This document shows, piece by piece, positions 1 to 9,316 of a stretch of 64,000 nucleotides of DNA. This DNA comes from Mesostigma viride (lineage: Eukaryota; Streptophyta; Mesostigmatophyceae; Mesostigmatales; Mesostigmataceae). The stretch spans positions 294,501-358,500 of the forward strand of contig RPFO01000003.1 in the NCBI GenBank assembly GCA_009746045.1, read 5' to 3'. Position 1 is the stretch's first letter. Every line of letters begins with the position of its first letter. The position numbers and the translations under genes were made by a program. The notes below the pieces were generated by a model, which ran no database searches, was not told where the DNA came from, and saw only the letters and a program-made list of their open reading frames with translations.

Positions 1-216
1 CGGGTCGACGACGGCGCAGCGGGTAGCAGGGTGCCAGAGCTGATTGTGGTGAGCGACAGCGACAGCGACAGCGACAAGGAGAACCAGGACGCGCCTGGGG
101 CCACCGTGGTGGTCTTGCCTGAGTGGTAACACTTGGCACTTTCCTTTCTTGTTCAGTAGCTTATAATTGCTGCTTGGCCACTTGGCTGGCTGTAGCAGAT
201 CTGAACAGAGGCCATC

Positions 217-1401
217 ATGAGTGAGGGAGCTATTGACCAACAAGCGGGCTTTATGGGCTTTGCGCGGCGCGGCGCTGGGATGGATGGACGAGATGGACGC
301 GATGGACGCGGTGGACGCGATGGACGCGGGGACGGCCAGGCGCTGGGAGACCAGGCTGCGGTGCCAGATGATCAGAGCCAAGGATCGCAGGGCGGTCAGA
401 ACGCGCCAGCCGCAGATCAAGCGGCGCCTAAGCGACCGACCGTGGCTGAGGGGTACGCGGTGCTAGGCCAGTTTCAGTCCATCAAGGACAATTGGCAGCC
501 CCGGGACGCTGAGAGGATGTTAGAGGACATGAACTTGTACACGGAGATATACACCGGTGACAAGCTTCGCATCCTGGCGTCTAGTGCCTACATAAGGCAG
601 TCGGCGAGGCGGCTGTTCAAGTTTGTTCGGGAGCGACACGGCGGGGGACACCTGGGCGGCGTTTATGACGCGACTCAGGTCGTTCCTGAGTGACAAGAGG
701 ACCATAGATGGGTCCCACCTGAAGCAAGAATACCTGGACTACAAGCCCATCAAGGGGCAGCTAGTGGTCCACGCCTTTGAAGACTTCGTCAAGCTGAGGG
801 AGGACGCCATGGCCAAGGGCTTCTTCGTCGCAGATCGGATGGCCATGGGCGACTTTCTCAAGTCGCTGCAGCTGGATCCGGTCACCATGGATAATGTGAC
901 CATCCACATGCGACAGGTCCATGGCTGGGCAGCCATGACGGACCAGTTGTATGAGTGTTTCAGCGGCAAGTACGTGGGTGGTAAGCGCCCTCGTCAAGTG
1001 ACGAGGAGGCCACTGAACCTGCGGTTAAGTCCATGAGGGGATCGGGCCACGGGGGCCCAGCGTCCTCGAGAGGGCCTGAGACCTCTTCAAGGGGTCGAGG
1101 AAGGTCCAGGAGGGGGCGTGACAGAAGGGCTGGACGGGGGACCCCGCCGAAGTCGGGACATCCACAGTCCCAGTTTGACTTCAAGAGGGTGGGTGGTCCT
1201 CCCAAGGCTGGGCCCAGCAGTGGGACCTCACGGGACATCAGTCAGGTGGAATGTTATTTCTGCCAGGGGAAGGGTCACTTCAGGAATGAGTGTCCCTCGT
1301 ACCTGAGGCAGGAAGGTCAGAGCAAGCCAGCTCAGGGTGGCAGCAAGGACAAGGCTGGTCCATCCCAGGATAAGGGCAAGGGCAAGGCTGCTGATCATTG
1401 A
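217..1401 (+). pseudogene. gag of retrotransposon copy A, two frameshifts
   Basis: This encodes the nucleocapsid-type Gag of the family. Copy B has the open version (395 residues). A carries a 2-base deletion near 635 and a 1-base deletion near 993. The frame is therefore lost between about 635 and 993 and recovered for the C-terminal part (1033-1401), which holds the zinc knuckle CYFCQGKGHFRNEC (C-x2-C-x4-H-x4-C). The N-terminus has short Asp-Gly-Arg repeats. The reading frame ends in TGA at 1399-1401, directly followed in the same frame by pol. The first 139 codons could still be translated, but no full Gag can be made without frameshifting. Confidence 0.88.
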
Positions 1402-4400
1402 CTTGAGCCTGCACACATCCCTGAACCCTGGAGGGTGCCCCCAGGGGTGTGTAATGTAGCTGCTAGTGACGGCAGTGAGGGGCAGCCCCATGCTCTAGTG
1501 AAAGAGCCTATTGGACACGATGGGGCAAGCTTGGTTACCACAGAGAGTATGCCAGCTGTAGCTGCAGTGGTTACTCGCCAACGTGCCCGCCATGGCGGTG
1601 CTGAGCCTGAGGTAGGACCTGGTGATGTGGACCCAGGTGGATCTCAGAAGCATTCTGACCGTGCAGGACTGGCACAGGATGGTCAGGATGAGGATAGGGC
1701 TGGAGACAGTCTGACAGGCACGACCCTGGTGCCTCCTGTACATAAGGGATCTGTACATACCTTGAGTGCTAATAATGACAATAAAAGGTTTTCTCTCTTG
1801 TATGACATTGCCTCAAGGTTGCATACCATGTTTGGCCATGCAGCTCAGTCTTTGCAAGTTGCTAGACGGCTGGGAGGAAGTGAGTTGTACTCCATCTGCC
1901 AACAGGTTGCTCAAGCTTGCAAGTGCAGGCTAGTTGCTAGAAAGCCCAAGCAGTCTCATGCCAGGACTCCTATTTTGCAGCCAGGCCATGTGCAGGTAGA
2001 TATTCAGAGAATCAGGGGTTTGAAGCTGCTGGTGGCAGTGGACAGATATACCAAGTACAAGACCCTAGAGATCCTGCCTGACATGGAGAAGCCTACATTG
2101 ATTGCTGCTCTGAAGTTGACAAGGAGCAGGTACCCTGGGTTGGAGTTGTTGCAGTGTGACATTCAGTTTGAGTGCTGTGAGAACCTGCCAGAGTTTCCAG
2201 AGTTGCTGATTACACCCAGGGAGAGCCACGGCCAGCAAGGGGTGGTGGAGAGAGCCATCCAAGAGATCAAGACTGTGCTGCTGGTGGAGAGGATTCCAAG
2301 GACGTCATCTGCCATTGTGACATCTGCATGGCTACGTTCTGTGGAGGATAGGCTGAACCTCAGGACTCCCATGTTCTTTGGTGACATTGCCATCAATCCT
2401 CTTATGCTGCATACCAGGATGCTGCCAGCTGATGCTGAGCAGGCATGGAAGGAGAAGCTAGAGGCCAAGTTCCTCAAGCTGAGGCAGAAAGACAAGGGCT
2501 GGAGTGTCCTAGAACCTAACGTTGGACAACAGGTTGTTGTGTGGAAGGAACCAAGCTTTCCAGGGAAACGTGGCAGCTGGCATGATGGGGTGGTGACCCG
2601 AGTAGAAGCCGCTGGCCATAAGTGCTGGGTGGCCATTGATGGCTCCCAAGCAGTGCACCGTCTGTCCTGGTCAAAGATCCGTCCCCGGGGAGGTAATCAA
2701 GGAGACCTCTTCCAGGTGCCCGCTGGTGTACAAGGCGGGGGTGACGTGGAGCTTCCTGATCAGGGTGCTACAGCTGTATCGAGCCCTCAGGGTGACCCTG
2801 GCCCGGCCCCTGGGGTACCTTCACATACGGTGGTTGGGCAAGCAGGCGGACAGGCTGCACCTCCGGAACGGCCCGACACCAGGCCTAGGGGTGTGCGTCT
2901 ATCAGATATTGTACAGGCTTTGCAAAGAGCCAAGAAGGAGCCTAAGGTGTCCAAGCTTGTCCAGTTGGATGAACCTGAGGTAGCTGCCATGGAGATAGAT
3001 ACCAATGCACAGGTTTCTGTCATGGGACCTCAGCATACAGGAGAACTGCTGGTCGGAGAACCAAGTTGCCCCTGGGTGTCTGATTTCAGTGGTAGGACGC
3101 ATCTAAGGGTGTTGGGAGAGGTTACTGCCCCTGTCATGGGTGTGGATGTGACCTTCCTTGTCCTAGAGGACTATGATGGCCCTGTGATTTTGGGTCAGAA
3201 TTTTCTGGGCAATCCTGGGATTTCTATCAGAGCTACAGCTCTGAGAAGAGATGGCTGGGGGATGATTCCCCTAGAAAATTTCAGGACAACATTTCCAGTC
3301 AGGTGCAGGGCCAAGCCGGTCAAGGGTGTAAAATGGGATGAAGGGGAGGTGCCCCCAGCGGCCAGTTTGGTGATTCCAGCTGTGTTGCACCCCAGCAGTA
3401 TTGGCATAACTCACAGGAGCCTTGCTGCACACTCTCCTTTGACATATGACCAGCTGGTCCAAGAGATGAGCTCGCCTACTTTGTTTGAGGCTTGGAAGCT
3501 CGCCTTCTCCAAGGCATTGGAGGAGTGGTTGCAGTTTGAGTGTGCTGCACCAACAGACAGACGTCCCCCAGCATCAAGGAAGCTTGCTTTGAGATTTGTG
3601 CTGAAGAGGAAGGTTGTGGATGAGGTATCAGTGCCCCATGTCAGGCCTGTCCTGAATGAGTATCACGGCACGGGGAGTCTGCCAGGAGAGGAGCTGTACA
3701 CGCCAGGGATGCTACACGACACATGGAGAATTTTGCTATGTCTCTACGTGGGGTTGCTGAACAGGGGAGCAGCTATGTCATCAGTGCTGCTGGACTTCAA
3801 GAGGGCATTTTTAAAATCTGATCCAGAAGTGGCCAGGAGGGTGTGGAAGCAGGATGAGCCTTACTGTGTTGAGGTGCCTGCCATCTGGAAGCTGGAGCTG
3901 CATCAACAATTCCTGGTTATTCTGAAGGGCCTGGAAGGACTCAGGTCGAGCCCAATCATCTGGAGACTCACGCTGCAGGAAGCTCTGATCAGTGAGTGTG
4001 GCTTGAGAGTGTCTTCAGTTGATCCCTGTTTGCTGCTGGCCCAATGGGAGGGTCTGCCAGTGTATGCTAGTTTGCATGGAGATGATCTGCATTTGCTAGC
4101 CCCCACGACCTGGCTGAAGAAGTTTATTCCTGTCATCAGTGGCAAGTTTTCACTGGGCAAGGAGCTGTGGCAGGAGCCCAACAAGCCTGTAGTGTTCTGT
4201 GGAATGCAGGCTACCCTGTTCAGGAGGGATGGGGAGTGGAGTATCAGGCTTCAGGCTGGAGGAGATTATAAACAGACCATTGTGAAGGCCTTGCCAGAGA
4301 AGATCACCCAGGCTGCAGGACCTGAGTTGAGAGGCATGTGGGCCTGGTTTGCCAGCATCTGTGGTCCGTCTTTGATGGTCCATAGCAGAATGCCTGATGA

Positions 4401-4992
4401 GGTGCTTGAGGATGAGAAGCCTCGAGTCATAGCCCGGTTGGTGGAGAGTACCCCTGATCTGATTTTGTCTGGGATTGACTTTGCCCAGCCTATCACCTTG
4501 GAGATCTTTGTTGACAGTTCCATGGATGCTCGCCAGGTTACCAAGGTCAGGGGGAGATCTGCTGCTCTGTTTGCTTTTTATCAGAGCAGGGCAAGTTTGT
4601 TCAGCTGGTACAGCAGACTGCAGAAGAGGGTCTGTATCAGTTCAGATGTGGCAGAATGCAGGGCCATATGCGAGGGGATCCAGTCCAGCTTGTACATAAA
4701 GGAGTTAATGCTGGAGCTGGCTTCAGTTACCCCTTGGACCTTGCAGATGGAGACGTTGTTGCTAACAGACAGCATGGGTATGGTCCAGTTTGTTCACAAG
4801 CAGCTGGCCAGAAGCCGGGACCTGGATTATTTGTTGCTGAAGGAGTTGGCCAGTTTGGTTGACTTGAAGCATATCCCTGGCGAGGAGAACCCTGCTGATG
4901 CATTGACAAAGCTGCCACACAAGGCCCCAGCCCAGTACAATGTACTGAGGAAGCTCATGAATGCTGACTGTCAAGTCGGTCTATCTGTCTAA
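1402..4992 (+). CDS. Pol polyprotein of copy A (IN-PR-RT-RNase H)
   Basis: The frame is open from the codon after the gag TGA; the first ATG is at 1435, giving 1185 residues. Domains are numbered from that ATG. A zinc-binding pre-integrase region spans ~125-165 (H..H..C..C). The integrase core has acidic residues near 189, 242 and 272, in GVVERAIQEIK, and an SH3-like C-terminal segment to ~430. A retropepsin-like segment follows at ~505-600, with EIDTNAQ and VILGQNFLG. The Copia reverse transcriptase (~690-930) has LLDFKRAFL and HGDD where the family usually has YVDD. RNase H (~1015-1160) has FVDSS, DVAECRA, LTDSMG and NPADALTK. Standard Copia order puts protease before integrase. Pol probably reaches the ribosome by UGA readthrough. 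It is nearly identical to copy B. Confidence 0.92.
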   Translation, partial: LEPAHIPEPWRVPPGVCNVAASDGSEGQPHALVKEPIGHDGASLVTTESMPAVAAVVTRQRARHGGAEPEVGPGDVDPGGSQKHSDRAGLAQDGQDEDRAGDSLTGTTLVPPVHKGSVHTLSANNDNKRFSLLYDIASRLHTMFGHAAQSLQVARRLGGSELYSICQQVAQACKCRLVARKPKQSHARTPILQPGHVQVDIQRIRGLKLLVAVDRYTKYKTLEILPDMEKPTLIAALKLTRSRYPGLELLQCDIQFECCENLPEFPELLITPRESHGQQGVVERAIQEIKTVLLVERIPRTSSAIVTSAWLRSVEDRLNLRTPMFFGDIAINPLMLHTRMLPADAEQAWKEKLEAKFLKLRQKDKGWSVLEPNVGQQVVVWKEPSFPGKRGSWHDGVVTRVEAAGHKCWVAIDGSQAVHRLSWSKIRPRGGNQGDLFQVPAGVQGGGDVELPDQGATAVSSPQGDPGPAPGVPSHTVVGQAGGQAAPPERPDTRPRGVRLSDIVQALQRAKKEPKVSKLVQLDEPEVAAMEIDTNAQVSVMGPQHTGELLVGEPSCPWVSDFSGRTHLRVLGEVTAPVMGVDVTFLVLEDYDGPVILGQNFLGNPGISIRATALRRDGWGMIPLENFRTTFPVRCRAKPVKGVKWDEGEVPPAASLVIPAVLHPSSIGITHRSLAAHSPLTYDQLVQEMSSPTLFEAWKLAFSKALEEWLQFECAAPTDRRPPASRKLALRFVLKRKVVDEVSVPHVRPVLNEYHGTGSLPGEELYTPGMLHDTWRILLCLYVGLLNRGAAMSSVLLDFKRAFLKSDPEVARRVWKQDEPYCVEVPAIWKLELHQQFLVILKGLEGLRSSPIIWRLTLQEALISECGLRVSSVDPCLLLAQWEGLPVYASLHGDDLHLLAPTTWLKKFIPVISGKFSLGKELWQEPNKPVVFCGMQATLFRRDGEWSIRLQAGGDYKQTIVKALPEKITQAAGPELRGMWAWFASICGPSLMVHSRMPDEVLEDEKPRVIARLVESTPDLILSGIDFAQPITLEIFVDSSMDARQVTKVRGRSAALFAFYQSRASLFSWYSRLQKRVCISSDVAECRAICEGIQSSLYIKELMLELASVTPWTLQMETLLLTDSMGMVQFVHKQLARSRDLDYLLLKELASLVDLKHIPGEENPADALTKLPHKAPAQYNVLRKLMNADCQVGLSV

Positions 4993-5331
4993 AAGCTGAG
5001 AGCTGGGTGCTTAAGTCTCTGGATATCAGGCTGGGAGCTTGATTGTACATAATCCTGAGCACACCTTGAGGGGTGAGACATGTCTCTGGTGTGGGAATGT
5101 CTGACATTGTCTCTGATGGAGAGATGTCTATCTGGGGTTTTCATCTCAGTTTGAGGTTTCCCCAGATCTGTGGTTTGTGGGCGGGGTTCGATTCCCCGGT
5201 GCCGTCTTAAGGCGGAGTTTCACGGACTGGCTGACCCATCCACCATGCTGGTGAGGTGGCGACAGGTCCCCTGATTTTCCACGGTTGGAATGAGTATAGG
5301 AGCTTGTGTTTTGCATGTGCTTCGCGTAGAT
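4993..5331 (+). other. 3' non-coding region of copy A, first part
   Basis: No open frame is supported. The region continues after the inserted element at 8213-8598 and matches 10723-11451 of copy B on the other strand. It holds one notable site, a tRNA T-arm-like hairpin at 5182-5198. Confidence 0.7.
5182..5198 (+). other. tRNA T-arm-like hairpin in the retrotransposon 3' region
   Basis: CGGGG-TTCGATT-CCCCG is a perfect 5 bp stem with the seven-base loop of a tRNA T-arm (also a B-box-like sequence). I could not pair the flanks into an acceptor stem or find D and anticodon arms, so this is not a tRNA gene. Copy B has the same site at 11246-11262 with one stem change. Confidence 0.4.
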
Positions 5332-5336
5332 GTTGT

Positions 5337-6015
5337 TGTCAGGGTTTTGACCCTATGATCATGTGCCCAACTGCCTATGTGAGATAATTGTGTTTGTGGC
5401 CATCCTGATGTACACGGAGGTATTAGGGTTTGCGTCCCTAATAATCGCACCCGCCTGCCGTATATCTGGCCGATATAATTAATAGGCTAAGTAGGGCTTG
5501 CCGTGATATTTCCGGCACAGTTTGTAGCACTGAAAATAGTGCCGTATAGAAAAAGTTACAGAGTGCCGAAGTTGTAATTTCGGCACAATACTTTTCGTAC
5601 CTACGGTGTCAGAATTACTTGGATCATGGCTTGCGTGGCTGTGTCCATAAATGATACTAGCGGACGCCCAACCAAGGCGTGACAAAATGTTTAAGTTGAG
5701 CCGTATGCACTTGTGGAAAGAAATCTGATATACTAGGTAGAGTACCAAGTGCTGGGCGCCGCGCCCTTCACCCATGTATGGGCCAAATGCATCCAACGCC
5801 CACGAATGCGCCGCTCCTAACTGGACGGCCAATATTGCGTGGTTTTGTGACTTGCCAGCTTTCAGGCAGGCAACGTAGCATTTAACCTTTGGGTTGTCTC
5901 CTTAACAATTATGCCTCAGGCTCCGCAATAAAAACTGGCTATGGTAACAAAGTTGAGATGAGTTACACATGCAATATATAATTTCGAGACTACTCCTAGG
6001 TCCAATTTCTTGACA
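5337..6015 (+). repeat. 5' LTR of the gag-only element
   Basis: 679 bp, TG...CA ends, direct repeat of 7529-8207. By eye I find no difference between the two. Confidence 0.93.
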
Positions 6016-6031
6016 TGGTATCGGTCTGAGG
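6016..6031 (+). other. Primer-binding site of the gag-only element
   Basis: TGGTATCGGTCTGAGG begins at the first base after the LTR. It resembles the TGGTATCAGAGC site complementary to initiator-Met tRNA used by many plant Copia elements. The tRNA partner is inferred. Confidence 0.7.
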
Positions 6032-6247
6032 GGGGAGAGCATCTTCGAAATTTGAACAAATTGCAAATTCGTACAAACCTGAAATCAACAAACCTGGAAT
6101 CAACTCCCTGTGCTACAGCCAGTCAGTTTTTAATCCAAGAGTTCCGGCTCCTTGACGACAGCCTGTATTTCGTCTTTATAGTCGTTGACCATCGTTGCTA
6201 CCTCATCGCCATCTTATTGTCCTGAAATTTCTCTTTTTTCTTCAAGA

Positions 6248-7147
6248 ATGGCAACTGCAACTGTGGCAGCTACCACCAAGGCTACCAAGGACCTCAACCT
6301 GATTACCGCCTGCAAGAGCATCACTCCTTTCAATGGCTCCGACCCCAGCAAATGGGAGGACACGAAAATTCCGCTTGTAGCAATTGTGGCCGCTTTTGGC
6401 ATGCTCAATATCCTGTTGGGCGTGGAAGATGATGAGCAGCGTGACTTTATTCTTTTTGCTGCTCTGACGCAGTGCCTAGTGGGCCCGGCTCTTAAGCTCG
6501 TGAATAATGTCCCCCAGAAAGTTGGGAGCATTGCCTATAAACGTCTATGCGAGGAATACGAACAGCCAAAGCTTTTAATGAGCAATCGTCGTGCCCTTAG
6601 ACGCAAGATTAACAGAATGAAACTGGAACGGGGACAGACCATGCGCCAATTTCTCACGCAGGGCGAGATGGATCACGCTGACCTACAAGCTGCCGGTGGC
6701 CACATGGCCGAGGAGGACCTGGCTGAAAATTTTATTGCTGGCGTGCCTGATGATTTACTGCCTGCACTTGCTTCTCTTAACCTGGCTGACAAAGTGACGC
6801 TTCAAGAAACCAAGGCCGCTCTTCTCAAGGCCTGGGATATTGTTCACGGCACCAAATCTGCCGAGGAGGCGCACTCAGGCACCGCCTACCACACCCACCG
6901 TGGCCGCGGACGCGGGGGCGGGGGCAACCGCGGGGGACCTACTCGTGATGCATCTGTCAAGTGCACCCACTGTGGCCGCTTCTCTCACGAGGCGGATACC
7001 TGCTGGCACAAGTACCCTCACCTGCGTCCCACCCGTGCCAATCACACCGACGGGGGACAGCCAGCAGCCCATTTTACCTTCACCGGCACCACGGATACCA
7101 CTCCCCCTGTCACCACCATGGACATCCCCTATGGGTTCCACACCTGA
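6248..7147 (+). CDS. Gag protein of the gag-only LTR element (UBN2-type)
   Basis: 299 residues from the ATG at 6248; the frame is open further upstream to 6185, but the 6248 ATG starts a typical Gag. The N-terminal helical region (about 1-205) resembles Copia-type gag polypeptides: an NGSDPSKWED-like start, then LRRKINRMKLERGQTMRQFL. An Arg/Gly-rich patch (about 218-236) follows, then a CCHC zinc knuckle CTHCGRFSHEADTC. It should form particles that package the element's RNA. The stop lies 43 residues past the knuckle and no pol follows. The frame is undamaged, so selection or recent spread is plausible. It is not similar to the Gag of copies A and B beyond the general fold and knuckle. Confidence 0.85.
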   Translation: MATATVAATTKATKDLNLITACKSITPFNGSDPSKWEDTKIPLVAIVAAFGMLNILLGVEDDEQRDFILFAALTQCLVGPALKLVNNVPQKVGSIAYKRLCEEYEQPKLLMSNRRALRRKINRMKLERGQTMRQFLTQGEMDHADLQAAGGHMAEEDLAENFIAGVPDDLLPALASLNLADKVTLQETKAALLKAWDIVHGTKSAEEAHSGTAYHTHRGRGRGGGGNRGGPTRDASVKCTHCGRFSHEADTCWHKYPHLRPTRANHTDGGQPAAHFTFTGTTDTTPPVTTMDIPYGFHT

Positions 7148-7528
7148 GACAGCACGCAGTAGCTTCAGCTGCCAGCTGCACCCAGCGACCAGACGTGGCG
7201 TCTTGAGAGCTGCAGCAGCACCTGAGCACCCCTGTCTCTAGGCATTGCCGCAGTCACCCACCCCGACCAGACGTGGCGGGCAGGAGCAGGAGTAACTGCC
7301 AGCATATCTGCCTCATCAGTGACAAGTACCAGTCACCAGCAACCAGTACCAGAAATCACCGGCTGCAGCGCACTCCCAGGGACACTTCAGTGGGGGCTCC
7401 AGTCATCTTTGTGTTTGTAACAACCGTTTTTTGGTCCCTGTCTGTCCTTAACATCAGGATAGCCGTGCAAGGGGGGTGTCAGGGAACCTGTTGTATACCC
7501 GGCTACCCGGCTAGTTGAGCAAGGGGGG
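7148..7528 (+). other. 3' non-coding region and polypurine tract of the gag-only element
   Basis: AAGGGGGG lies directly before the 3' LTR (7521-7528) and should prime plus-strand synthesis. The same tract plus the first LTR bases (CAAGGGGGGTGTCAGGG) also occurs about 60 bases upstream (from about 7468), a tandem duplication of the PPT/U3 junction. Confidence 0.75.
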
Positions 7529-8207
7529 TGTCAGGGTTTTGACCCTATGATCATGTGCCCAACTGCCTATGTGAGATAATTGTGTTTGTGGCCATCCTGA
7601 TGTACACGGAGGTATTAGGGTTTGCGTCCCTAATAATCGCACCCGCCTGCCGTATATCTGGCCGATATAATTAATAGGCTAAGTAGGGCTTGCCGTGATA
7701 TTTCCGGCACAGTTTGTAGCACTGAAAATAGTGCCGTATAGAAAAAGTTACAGAGTGCCGAAGTTGTAATTTCGGCACAATACTTTTCGTACCTACGGTG
7801 TCAGAATTACTTGGATCATGGCTTGCGTGGCTGTGTCCATAAATGATACTAGCGGACGCCCAACCAAGGCGTGACAAAATGTTTAAGTTGAGCCGTATGC
7901 ACTTGTGGAAAGAAATCTGATATACTAGGTAGAGTACCAAGTGCTGGGCGCCGCGCCCTTCACCCATGTATGGGCCAAATGCATCCAACGCCCACGAATG
8001 CGCCGCTCCTAACTGGACGGCCAATATTGCGTGGTTTTGTGACTTGCCAGCTTTCAGGCAGGCAACGTAGCATTTAACCTTTGGGTTGTCTCCTTAACAA
8101 TTATGCCTCAGGCTCCGCAATAAAAACTGGCTATGGTAACAAAGTTGAGATGAGTTACACATGCAATATATAATTTCGAGACTACTCCTAGGTCCAATTT
8201 CTTGACA
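7529..8207 (+). repeat. 3' LTR of the gag-only element
   Basis: 679 bp partner of 5337-6015. It ends CTTGACA and is followed by the GTTGT duplication. Confidence 0.93.
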
Positions 8208-8598
8208 GTTGTGTCTGGTTCGATAAGGGGCAGCAGACCGGCGCCGACTCCCGTCTGGGGGTCAGCAATGTTTTCTGATGAGCTGCTGTGGGTGATCTGT
8301 GGGGTTTCGCCTAAGGTCCTGAAGGTTGTACATACTTCTCAAGTTCTTAGCTGAACACCTATGGGCTGCCACAGTTGGCCAACCTCTTGTACATGGGTAA
8401 CACAACGAGCCTCCCGTGAAGGGATAGGGACTCATTGTAATTTGTTTGTGCTCCTGAACCAGTATGGGTGCTATGTACATATAATAAGGAATCCAAGCTG
8501 ACTGTCATGCCCAGCGGGTTGTGACTTGTAGTCGGGGAGGAGGTCCAGTACCCATTGTGTGTGTTTGTATGTAGACTTGTGTGAGCTGCTACAGCTCA

Positions 8599-8615
8599 AG
8601 AAAAGAAAGGATTGG
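8599..8615 (+). other. Polypurine tract of copy A
   Basis: AGAAAAGAAAGGATTGG abuts the 3' LTR. The same tract precedes the 3' LTR of copy B (10704-10722, other strand). Confidence 0.75.
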
Positions 8616-9316
8616 AGTTAACGCCAAGCGCATAGGCGTGTACCTGATTCGGCATATCTCTGCGATTCCAGCGGCACCGGAACGAGTTCATTCCGACAAG
8701 TATCAAGAAAGTTATGGCGTTCCGACTTCCCGGTCGCGCGCGAGCGCGAGCCGGCTGTTCGTCTAAGTCGGACGTGAATATTTGCCGACGACATATGGGG
8801 TCGACAGTAATTCCTGGGCTGACAGGAATTAGGTGCTGAACCTACGACGGTATTGGATTAATACGTCGTACGCAGGAAATAGGAACCTTAACCTGTGGTC
8901 TGTTGGTACCGCAGGCTTAGTCCTGGACTTCTAGGTGCAGATGCAATAGTCACTGTGGACTGTGCTCTGTGGTCACTGTGCCTGTATGGCAGACCTACTG
9001 TATAGGAACTGGGCGCTGTACAGGTAGTGAATACTGTACCGGGAGTGTTATTACTGAGCAGGCCTTCTAGGCTGCTCAGGGCTAGCAAGCACAGTGCACA
9101 AGTATATAAAGAATAGGCCAGTGCCAATTGGGCATCTCTCTTGCAAGCCCGCCTCACGTGTGTTGCCTTGACTTGGCAAACTCGTGTACAAGCCTCAAGT
9201 GTACGTGTGAGCGCTGTAACATTATCCAATTTTAACAAAGCTCCGTTTCCAACCATATTCACACATTGCTGCATTGCAACCATATCCTACACATTGCGTT
9301 TATAAAAACGTTAACT
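8616..9316 (+). repeat. 3' LTR of copy A
   Basis: About 701 bp, from AGTTAACGCC to CGTTAACT. It is homologous to both LTRs of copy B but more diverged from them than they are from each other. A TATA-like sequence TATATAAAG lies at about 9103-9111, roughly 205 bases before the end. That suggests U3 to about 9130 and a short R-U5. Confidence 0.88.

Larger units (their letters stand above)
5332..8212 (+). mobile_element. Gag-only, non-autonomous LTR retrotransposon (TR-GAG type)
   Basis: Element 5337-8207 is flanked by 5 bp duplications GTTGT (5332-5336 and 8208-8212). It has two 679 bp LTRs that look identical, beginning TGTCAGGG and ending CTTGACA, so TG...CA. It also has a primer-binding site, a single gag ORF and a polypurine tract. 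There is no protease, integrase, RT or RNase H. The corresponding stretch of copy B near 11108-11120 has GTTGT only once, so B shows the unoccupied site. Identical LTRs imply a recent insertion, later than the A/B family. Transposition would need pol from an unrelated autonomous element. Confidence 0.93.
1..9316 (+). mobile_element. Copia-type LTR retrotransposon, copy A (5' end outside window)
   Basis: The order is part of the leader (1-216), gag (217-1401), pol (1402-4992), a 3' non-coding region, a polypurine tract and a 3' LTR (8616-9316). It is interrupted by a younger element at 5332-8212. The same sequence, without that insertion, occurs on the other strand as copy B (10006-18830), which fixes the borders. 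The 5' LTR and roughly 1.7 kb of leader must lie left of base 1. The five bases after the LTR, CGTGG, are the expected target duplication, but the partner copy is out of view. Gag is frameshifted, so A could move only with proteins supplied by another copy such as B. Confidence 0.9.

Noticed and set aside
1399-1401. Selenocysteine codon at the gag-pol UGA
   Set aside because: The UGA follows the Lys-rich Gag terminus with no Sec-containing motif, and I see no obvious SECIS structure; readthrough is simpler.
5182-5198. tRNA gene
   Set aside because: Only the T-arm is present; no acceptor stem, D-arm or anticodon arm could be formed.
5479-5832. 117-codon minus-strand ORF, repeated at 7671-8024
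   Set aside because: Lies antisense within the LTRs of the gag-only element; present twice only because the LTR is.
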